Part shown: in pieces, positions 1 through 6,100 of the stretch | Layout of the letters: each line of letters starts with the position of its first letter | Position numbering within the stretch: the stretch's first letter is position 1 | Assembly: GCA_021793635.1 (NCBI GenBank) | Contig: JAJYSI010000209.1 | Span: 1 to 6,399 of the forward strand | DNA length: 6,399 bases | Direction: 5' to 3' | Source of the DNA: Bacteroidota bacterium | GTDB lineage: Bacteria; Bacteroidota; Ignavibacteria; Ignavibacteriales; Ignavibacteriaceae | Position numbers and translations under genes: made by a program | Notes under the pieces: model-generated | Databases searched by the model: none | Told to the model about the DNA's origin: nothing | Seen by the model: the letters and a program-made list of their open reading frames with translations, nothing else

Positions 1-2
1 AA

Positions 3-566
3 GGGAATAAAGTAATTAGTTTGAATACTTCGGAAAGAGAAATTACTGATTTTGATTTCATAATTTCTGCAGTCCCGGAATATTCACTAAAAAAAATATT
101 ACCGGAGATTGATTTAGCCAAAGACTTAGATTTTACTTACTCATCAATCCTTTCAATCCATCTTTGGTTAAAGGATAATTTCTTAAAAGAAAATTTTTAC
201 GGTTTAATTGAATCACCGGTTCACTGGATATTTAATCATAAAGATCATCTAACAATTGTAATAAGCGATGCAAATGACTTGATTGAAAAATCCAAGGAAG
301 AATTACTGGATTTGGCTGTGTGCGAATTGGAAAAGTTTACCGGGATAAAAAGAGAGCAAATCCAATCTTCTAAAATTATAAAAGAAAAACGTGCGACTTT
401 CATCCCTTCATCTAAAATTCTTAATAAGCGACCAAAAACTGTTACCGGATATTCTAATTTATTTCTTGCTGGTGATTGGATAGATACAGGTCTGCCTTCT
501 ACAATTGAGAGCGCGGTTAAAAGCGGAAGAATGGCCTCTGAGATGATTATAAAAATATCCCGATAA
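3..566 (+). CDS. hpnE: Squalene/phytoene desaturase-type FAD enzyme, probably HpnE, C-terminal part (5' end outside window)
   Basis: This frame is open from the left edge, so the start and the N-terminal Rossmann FAD-binding motif are missing. About 187 C-terminal residues remain, roughly 40% of a family member of 430-450 residues. The diagnostic piece is the C-terminal FAD-contacting signature at 456-548, which reads NLFLAGDWIDTGLPSTIES and continues AVKSGRMASE. This AGDW-TGLPSTIE-A--SG pattern is typical of carotenoid desaturases and hydroxysqualene dehydroxylase HpnE. An earlier segment, FDFIISAVPEYSLKKILP, matches the strand-helix in which these flavoproteins carry an -AVP- motif. HpnE completes squalene formation from presqualene diphosphate with HpnC and HpnD, feeding hopanoid synthesis. 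The alternative is a carotenoid desaturase; the missing N-terminus and upstream genes would decide. The amine-oxidase/desaturase superfamily is near certain, the exact substrate is not. No terminator follows the TAA at 564-566. Confidence 0.75.
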   Translation, partial: GNKVISLNTSEREITDFDFIISAVPEYSLKKILPEIDLAKDLDFTYSSILSIHLWLKDNFLKENFYGLIESPVHWIFNHKDHLTIVISDANDLIEKSKEELLDLAVCELEKFTGIKREQIQSSKIIKEKRATFIPSSKILNKRPKTVTGYSNLFLAGDWIDTGLPSTIESAVKSGRMASEMIIKISR

Positions 567-658
567 TATCGAGAAAAAATTACAAGATTTTGCGGCGGAG
601 TGAATTTACCTCTGTTCCCCATGCCTTTTTACGTTTATCATTTTTTATAAAAATTTCG

Positions 659-687
659 TTGACAGTTACAATTGTTGTAATTAAATT
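659..687 (+). promoter_or_regulatory. Predicted sigma70-like promoter of the citrate synthase gene
   Basis: A perfect -35 box TTGACA lies at 659-664. After 17 bp comes TAAATT at 682-687, matching four of six bases of the -10 consensus. Transcription would begin near 694, giving a leader of about 170 nt before the citrate synthase ATG. The spacer between the boxes holds the dyad TTACAA-TTG-TTGTAA (666-680). The call rests on sequence match alone; promoter consensus in this phylum may differ from that of Proteobacteria. Confidence 0.5.
666..680. promoter_or_regulatory. Perfect inverted repeat inside the promoter spacer, candidate operator
   Basis: TTACAA (666-671) and TTGTAA (675-680) are exact reverse complements separated by TTG. 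The dyad sits between the -35 and -10 boxes of the predicted citrate synthase promoter, where a bound dimeric regulator would overlap RNA polymerase. No regulator can be named from the sequence, and an AT-rich spacer yields such dyads by chance fairly often. Confidence 0.3.
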
Positions 688-693
688 CTACAA

Positions 694-862
694 GACAAAA
701 ATAAAATATTTTGAACCAGCGGTTAAAAGCCGGGAAGTTCAAGAAGGAGGAAGCTTCAAAAAAAAATAATCTTAATAGGGAAATGGAAAAATTCCATTCT
801 CGTAACAACAATCATCTAACTAATTAACTAATTTATTAACAATTATAGTAGAGGGGATCAAA
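694..862 (+). other. Long 5' leader of the citrate synthase gene, with small hairpins and an unused AAGGAGG
   Basis: This gene-free stretch would be transcribed from the predicted promoter. It can form three small stems: CGGTT-AAA-AGCCG at 720-732; 734-757, where GAAGTTC pairs with GAA and CTTC around a bulged G at 753; and AATGGAA-AAA-TTCCATT at 782-798. A strong ribosome-binding sequence AAGGAGG (744-750) lies partly in the loop of the second stem but has no start codon at normal distance. An ATG at 783 opens only a 14-codon frame (to 827). The 8-mer TAACTAAT is repeated in tandem at 817-832. I recognise no riboswitch class. The true binding site for the gene is GAGGGG at 851-856. Confidence 0.3.
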
Positions 863-2161
863 ATGGTAAATGATCATTTGACTCTCACCGATACGGCGAA
901 ATTACTACTCCACGATAAGGAGTATGACCTATCCACTTTTACCGGTTCCGAAGGTGAAGTGGGTATAGATATAACTCAATTGAGAAGCAAAACCGGGGCG
1001 ATCACTATTGACAGCGGTTATGGCAACACTGGCTCATGCATGAGCGAAATAACCTTTATCGACGGTGAAAAAGGTATACTGCGCTACCGCGGCTATCCGA
1101 TTGAGGAACTGGCTAAAAATTCCAACTTTATGGAAGTCAGTTTTTTATTAATTTTCGGACATCTTCCCAGCAAAGCTGAGTTGGAAAGATTCCATTTCAA
1201 TTTAACTCATCACAGTCTTATCCATGAAGAAATGAAAAAATTCTACGAAGGATTTCCGAGCACTGCTCATCCGATGGGAATTTTATCTTCTATGGTTAGT
1301 TCGCTGTCCGCATTTTATCCTGAAGCAGGATATAACGCTGACGTAGAACTTAACATAACAAGACTGCTGGCAAAGCTTAAAACAATTGCGGCATTCTCGT
1401 ACAAAAAGTCCATCGGGCAGCCGTACGTTTATCCGCGGAATGATTTAAGCTATTCAGGCGATATGCTTCACATGATGTTTGCTGTTCCGTCTGAAGATTA
1501 TGAAGTTCCAAAAGTTGTTGAAGAAGCTTTGGATCTTTTATTAATTCTTCATGCAGACCACGAGCAAAACTGCAGCACTTCCACAGTTAGAATGGTCGGC
1601 AGCAGTGAAGCTAATTTATTTGCTTCTATTTCTGCAGGCATCTGCGCTCTTTGGGGACCGTTACACGGCGGCGCCAATCAGCAGGTTATTGAGATGCTTG
1701 AAAAAATAAGAGCAGACGGTAGCGATTATAAAAAATATATCAACTTAGCAAAGGATAAAGAATCAAAATTCAAGTTGATGGGGTTCGGACATCGCGTTTA
1801 CAAGAATTTTGATCCCCGCGCTCAAATTCTTAAAGCTTCTGCAGACAAAGTTCTGAACCAGCTTGGCGTGAACGATCCTTTACTCGAAATTGCAAAGAAT
1901 CTTGAAGAGATTGCTCTTAAAGATCCTTTCTTTATCGAGAGGAAGCTTTATCCTAATGTTGATTTTTACAGCGGAATCATCTACCGCGCTATCGGCATAC
2001 CGACGAACATGTTTACCGTTATGTTTGCATTAGGTCGCTTACCCGGATGGATTGCTCATTGGAAAGAAATGAGAGAAACCCCCGGCGTAAGAATTTACAG
2101 ACCGAGACAAATTTACACCGGCGCAACAAAGCGTTCGTATGTTCTGTTAGACAAAAGATAA
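863..2161 (+). CDS. gltA: Citrate synthase
   Basis: This cytoplasmic enzyme condenses acetyl-CoA with oxaloacetate to give citrate and CoA, the entry step of the TCA cycle. The protein has 432 residues, close to the 427 of E. coli GltA, so it appears complete. The catalytic triad is visible: His268 in GPLHGGAN, His310 in GFGHRVYK and Asp367 in NVDFYSG, matching E. coli His264, His305 and Asp362. Other family motifs are ILRYRGYPIEELA near residue 73, HADHEQNCSTSTVR near 232 and the C-terminal PGWIAHWKEM. The N-terminal beta-rich extension of about 50 residues fits the hexameric type II enzymes, which are often NADH-sensitive in Gram-negative bacteria; that control is inferred. The ATG at 863 is supported by GAGGGG at 851-856 with a 6-nt spacer. 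The gene stands alone, with its own promoter upstream and a terminator 30 bp after the stop. Confidence 0.97.
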   Translation: MVNDHLTLTDTAKLLLHDKEYDLSTFTGSEGEVGIDITQLRSKTGAITIDSGYGNTGSCMSEITFIDGEKGILRYRGYPIEELAKNSNFMEVSFLLIFGHLPSKAELERFHFNLTHHSLIHEEMKKFYEGFPSTAHPMGILSSMVSSLSAFYPEAGYNADVELNITRLLAKLKTIAAFSYKKSIGQPYVYPRNDLSYSGDMLHMMFAVPSEDYEVPKVVEEALDLLLILHADHEQNCSTSTVRMVGSSEANLFASISAGICALWGPLHGGANQQVIEMLEKIRADGSDYKKYINLAKDKESKFKLMGFGHRVYKNFDPRAQILKASADKVLNQLGVNDPLLEIAKNLEEIALKDPFFIERKLYPNVDFYSGIIYRAIGIPTNMFTVMFALGRLPGWIAHWKEMRETPGVRIYRPRQIYTGATKRSYVLLDKR

Positions 2162-2191
2162 TTAAAGAAGTTTTTCTTCTTACTTTTATCT

Positions 2192-2240
2192 GCGTGTAAT
2201 CTGAGTTTTAAATAACAAAGATTGCACGCTTTTTATTTTT
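2192..2240 (+). terminator. Rho-independent terminator after citrate synthase
   Basis: GCGTGTAATCT (2192-2202) pairs with AGATTGCACGC (2219-2229) over 11 bp with a single G-U pair. The 16-nt loop can form a further GTT/AAC stem. The run TTTTTATTTTT (2230-2240) follows directly. It begins 30 bp past the citrate synthase stop and should separate that gene from the cupin gene. A smaller AAGAAG-TTTTT-CTTCTT stem (2165-2181) precedes it. The minus strand lacks a T-run after the stem, so it probably acts in one direction. Confidence 0.88.
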
Positions 2241-2420
2241 GAATCTTCATCTTCGGAAGAATATAGAAATCATCTTTAATTCTTAATGAATTTTCGATAA
2301 AAATACTTTTACCTTTTTATAATGAATTATTAGTTTCTCCGTAAAAGATGCCATCTTTAGCTATAATTATTTTTGCGTAACTTCAATTAGAATATTATTT
2401 TTGTCAACTAAAAAAAATGA
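2241..2420. other. AT-rich intergenic spacer with a possible -10 box and traces of a minus-strand frame
   Basis: No intact gene is seen between the terminator and the cupin gene. A consensus TATAAT at 2362-2367 could be a -10 box for the cupin gene, placing the transcript start near 2373, but no recognisable -35 lies 16-18 bp upstream. On the minus strand, 2382 down to 2233 reads as 21 codons, a TAA (2319-2317), then 27 codons to a TAA (2235-2233), with a protein-like composition. This may be a decayed gene end or chance. Confidence 0.25.
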
Positions 2421-2423
2421 TTG

Positions 2424-2936
2424 ATGAACCAAAAAGCCGCTTACTATATTTCAAAGCTTAATCTGATTCCGCATCCGGAAGGAGGATATTTTAGAGAGGT
2501 TTATCGATCAGAAGAAAAGCTGAACCAGGAAAGTCTTCCTAAAAGATATAATAGTGAAAGATCTATTTCCACCTCTATTTATTTTTTAATGGAAGGCGAT
2601 CAGGTCTCAACTTTTCATAGGATAAAGTCCGACGAGACATGGCATTTTTATGATGGGAGTGGGGTCAAAATTTATATACTTGCGAATGATGGACAAATAT
2701 CGGAAATTTTGCTTGGAAAAAATTTAGAAGAAATGGAATTTCATCAGGTGACGATCAAAAGAAATAGCTGGTTTGGAGCCGAAGTTTTAGATAAGAGTTC
2801 ATATGCACTTTTAGGATGTACCGTTGCCCCGGGGTTTGATTACGATGATTTTGAAATAGGGAACCGCAATATTCTTTTAAGCTTGTACCCGCGCCATGAA
2901 AAAATAATAAGAAAGTTGACAAGATTTATCGACTAA
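2424..2936 (+). CDS. Cupin superfamily protein, DUF985 / Cupin_5 family
   Basis: This is a soluble single-domain protein of 170 residues, the normal size for the family (relatives include yeast YML079w). Family signatures occur in order: PHPEGGYFREVYRS (residues 16-29), STSIYFLMEGDQVSTFHRI (49-67), SDETWHFYDG (69-78), NSWFGAEV (114-121) and GCTVAPGFDYDDFE (131-144). His65, Glu71 and His74 lie on the strands that bind metal or ligand in cupins and are the likely pocket residues. The family adopts a dimeric beta-barrel, but its substrate is not established, so I name no reaction. There is no signal peptide. The ATG at 2424 is preferred over the adjacent in-frame TTG at 2421; neither has a clear Shine-Dalgarno sequence, unlike citrate synthase. 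Isolation from its neighbours by a terminator and a later promoter suggests it is transcribed alone. Confidence 0.9.
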   Translation: MNQKAAYYISKLNLIPHPEGGYFREVYRSEEKLNQESLPKRYNSERSISTSIYFLMEGDQVSTFHRIKSDETWHFYDGSGVKIYILANDGQISEILLGKNLEEMEFHQVTIKRNSWFGAEVLDKSSYALLGCTVAPGFDYDDFEIGNRNILLSLYPRHEKIIRKLTRFID

Positions 2937-2982
2937 TTAAATACTATGTATAACTTTTGTCGGTGGTCTATTTTTTGAGCTC

Positions 2983-3024
2983 TTTATAAATTATTAGCAG
3001 TAAATTTTTTGTTATTTATAAATT
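2983..3024. repeat. Direct repeat TTTATAAATT, two copies 32 bp apart
   Basis: TTTATAAATT occurs at 2983-2992 and again at 3015-3024. The 32-bp start-to-start distance is about three helical turns, and the second copy overlaps the first two bases of the predicted sprA -35 box. The arrangement resembles paired activator or repressor sites, but the motif is pure AT in an AT-rich spacer. Confidence 0.3.
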
Positions 3025-3039
3025 GATTCGCTCTGCTAA
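2994..3039. repeat. Inverted repeat TTAGCAG / CTGCTAA flanking the sprA -35 region
   Basis: TTAGCAG (2994-3000) and CTGCTAA (3033-3039) are exact reverse complements separated by 32 bp. The right arm lies between the -35 and -10 boxes of the predicted promoter. It could be a weak end-of-transcript hairpin for the cupin gene or a regulatory site. The long loop and the lack of a T-run after the right arm argue against a terminator. Confidence 0.3.
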
Positions 3040-3051
3040 AGATTATATATT
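3023..3051 (+). promoter_or_regulatory. Predicted sigma70-like promoter of sprA
   Basis: TTGATT (3023-3028) and TATATT (3046-3051) are separated by 17 bp and match four and five of six consensus positions. Transcription would start near 3058, giving a leader of about 100 nt. It is the best-spaced pair in the spacer between the cupin stop and sprA. The AT-rich background lowers confidence. Confidence 0.45.
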
Positions 3052-3068
3052 TAGCCGGTTTTTATTTA

Positions 3069-3173
3069 ATGTTTTTTGCCAACAATTATAGGAGGACTTA
3101 TATAGTTTTTTTTACTTTAACTTTTGTTAATAATAATTCCAACAAGGAATCCTTATTAGTTCGAATAAAATAA
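3069..3173 (+). other. Possible 34-codon upstream frame running into the sprA start
   Basis: An ATG at 3069 opens a frame that reads MFFANNYRRTYIVFFTLT and continues to a TAA at 3171-3173. It passes through the whole sprA start region in another frame and ends 2 nt before the TTG at 3176. It has no Shine-Dalgarno sequence of its own. An internal AGGAGGA (3090-3096) has only ATA at 3102 at a suitable distance. I recognise no peptide family. It may be chance, or a leader peptide coupled to sprA translation. Confidence 0.15.
3131..3158 (+). promoter_or_regulatory. Potential RNA hairpin covering the sprA ribosome binding site and candidate start
   Basis: TAATAA (3131-3136) is complementary to TTATTA (3153-3158), and TTCC (3137-3140) to GGAA (3146-3149). 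The loop is AACAA and a 3-nt bulge TCC lies on the 3' side. The structure would bury the GGA of the AAGGA binding site (3144-3148) and the candidate ATT start (3155-3157). The outer stem is all A-U and therefore weak, so any effect on translation is inference. Confidence 0.3.
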
Positions 3174-6100
3174 AATTGATCTGGGAAATTTTCCGTGCTC
3201 TTATAACCGGGGCTGTTATTTTCTACGCTTCGATTAATTTCGGTTTCGTTTCCCCTTACGAATCCCAAATTACTCCATCAATTTGGATTGATGTCTTTTA
3301 TAAATATTACAGACATCTCGATGAGTCTGCTCGCAATCCATCTGGTTTGCAAGATGAGAATCCTAGTGCGCAGCAATTAGTCAAATCAATTAAAATCCCG
3401 CTTACTCCGGCTGCTGATTCTACAAAGAAAAATATCGAGCTGGGCAAATCTCCGAATTTAATACCAATAGATTCTCTTAAAAAAGATTCATTAAGAACTT
3501 CTTTGGATACTCTAAAAGCTGATTCATTAAAAGCAGCTTTAGATACAGTTAAAGTTGATTCAATGGCAATTGATTCCACGGCTCGTTTGAAATATTTCAA
3601 ATACAAAAGAACTGATCTGCCTTACGTAACGCTTAGCCTGCAAAAGCATTCAAGCTTTTTTGCGCAGCCGACTCAAGGGACAACAAGAACAGTTACCATT
3701 GATTCTACCGGAAAGTATGTTGAAATCCGGGAAGTTGTTGCCGGCGAAAAGCCGAAAATTTTATTAAGGTTACCGGTAGACCAGTACCTTAAACTTCAGC
3801 TTGCCTTGGATGAACAGAAAGATTGGAATACCTTAATCGGCGGTTATGAAGTTAAGAGCAATAAAAAAGAATTGGGAGAGTTGATCAAGGATATTACGAA
3901 TCTTGAAATTCCGCTTCCAAGTGTCGGTGTTCTTAGTATTTTCGGAAAGCCGAAAATTAGTTTGAGAATCGGCGGCGCTGTAGATATTCACGGCGCATGG
4001 CGCAGTACAACTACCGAAGGCGTTACAACTTCCCAGTTAGGAAATACGCAGAGCGAACCGGATTTTCAGCAGCAGGTTCAAATAAATGTTGATGGAACTA
4101 TCGGCGATAAATTAAATATCAGCGCCGATTGGAATACCGAGCGAACGTTTGAATATCAGAACCAGCTTCATATAAAGTATACCGGATACGAAGATGAAAT
4201 TATTCAGAGTGTTGAAGCCGGTAACGTTTCTTTGCAAGGTTCTCCGCTTGTCGGAAGCAGCGATGCTCTCTTCGGAATTAAGGCTGAAATGAAGCTTGGT
4301 CCGTTAACACTTACAACTCTTGCCAGCCAGAAAAAAGGCGAGACTAAAACTGTTGCGGTAAACAGCGGTTCTACGCAGCAGACTTTCTCAATCAGAGCCT
4401 ATAGCTATGCTACTAATAATTATTTTGTCGATACGGTTTATGCTGACACAAATGTAAATAAAACTGATCCAAGCAAGGATTTTAACTTTTTCAATAATCG
4501 TTACGGAAATGCTACTCCAATACTTAACCAAAATAATATTTATTGGACAATAAAAGATATCCAGGTTTGGAAATCAGTTAATACAATTACGGTTGATCAA
4601 TCTAAAGAAAGATTTGTAAATGCCTATATGAACCTACCCGGATTGACGGTAGCAACAAATAAAAGTTTGACTTATCCGGATAGCCTCAGGCAGCAAATTA
4701 ATAATCCAACTCCCGGCTTAGAATATTCCGGCAGGTTTATAATGCTTCAACCTAATATTGATTATACTTATCATCCGGAAACCGGCTATATTACCTTCAA
4801 TACTCAGATTCAAGATGAAGATGCAATTGCAGTTGCGTTTAGAATTGAGGGAGGGAGTCCGAGTGCAGATGATGATATTTTTTACGGTGAGTTTGTAAAC
4901 GCCGGAAATACGGATTCAACTGTTAATAACCAAACTCTCGTTCTTAAGCTGGTTAAGCCTGATAACCTAAGACCGGGCGGTGCGTATTCTGAAGCGTGGA
5001 AACTTTTACTTAAAAATATTTATCCTTTGAATGCATCAAACATAAAGCAGCAGGGATTCAAATTAGATATTAAATATGATCCGCCCGTCGGCGATCCGGT
5101 TAATGTTCTTACTGCTGACAACGGGAAGCAAATCCAATTGCTGAATGCATTTGGTTTAGATAAATACGACAACAGCGGAAATCCTAATCCGGATGGAAAT
5201 TTTGATTGGAACCCCGGAGTAACTATTCTGCCGGATGTCGGCGAAGTTATTTTCCCGACGCTTGAGCCGTTCGGTAAAGACCTGCCTTCCGGTATTCCTG
5301 ATTCATTAGCCTATCAGTCGGTTTACGATACGCTGGAAACTTTTGCTACTCAGGATAAATTGCACGATAGATGGGAGATTGACGGTCAATATTCGGGCGA
5401 AGCTACTTCAACTTATAATATTGGATTTAACGTTGTAGAAAACTCCGTAAAAGTAACTCTAAACGGAAGAGAGCTTGTAAACGGTGTTGATTATACTGTA
5501 GATTATAATGTAGGTCAAGTAACAATTCTAAACCGCGATGCTCTGATTCCGGGAGCTAATCTAAGCATAACATATGAACAAAACGATTTGTTTTCTCTTG
5601 CATCAAAAACATTGTTAGGTGCCCGAGGAATTTTTAATATATCGGATAGAACAAAGTTAGGATTTTCTATATTAAATCTTAATCAGCAAACGTTAAATGA
5701 TAAAGTTAGAATCGGCGAAGAACCGATGAGCAATACAATAATGGGAGTTGATTTTAATACAAGTGCTGATCTTCCGTTTGTAACCAGCGCTCTTGACCAT
5801 ATCATTTCCACAAAGCAAATGTCGAGTATATCTCTTGCCGGAGAATATGCAAGGATGAATCCAAATCCTAATACATTAAAAAGCACCATAACCGGAGATA
5901 ATGGTCAGAGCATAGCATACATAGATGATTTTGAAGGCGCGAAAAAGATTATTCCGATCGGCGTTTCGTACGGCGGTTGGAAAGATTTAAGTCCGCCGGA
6001 TTCGCTCGAATTTTTACCGGGACTTGATCCGTTGGAAAAGATGCCTTATAAAGCCAGAGCCTGGTGGTATTCTATTACACCATCCAATGTTCTTATTCAA

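Noticed and set aside
561..571. Palindrome CGATA-A-TATCG over the desaturase stop as a terminator.
   Set aside because: The stem is only 5 bp with a 1-nt centre, and it is followed by an A-run rather than a T-run.
245..622. A 125-codon frame on the minus strand beginning MGNRGKFTPP.
   Set aside because: Most of it is antisense to the well-supported desaturase C-terminus. It shows no family motif and has no promoter or binding site.
513..730. A 12-bp repeat GCGGTTAAAAGC at 513-524 and 719-730.
   Set aside because: One copy is ordinary coding sequence of the desaturase signature. Two short copies without flanking similarity are probably coincidence.
783..827. A 14-codon frame MEKFHSRNNNHLTN in the citrate synthase leader as an attenuator peptide.
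   Set aside because: The AGGG before it is only 2 nt from the ATG, the residues show no regulatory amino-acid run, and no terminator/antiterminator pair is seen downstream.
2417..2461. ATG at 2417 as the start of the cupin gene.
   Set aside because: It is in a different frame and stops after about 14 codons. The family N-terminus PHPEGGYF is reached only from the 2421/2424 frame.
3307..3606. A 99-codon minus-strand frame rich in Ser and Glu.
   Set aside because: It is the complement of the DSLK repeat region of sprA; its regularity comes from the sense-strand repeat.
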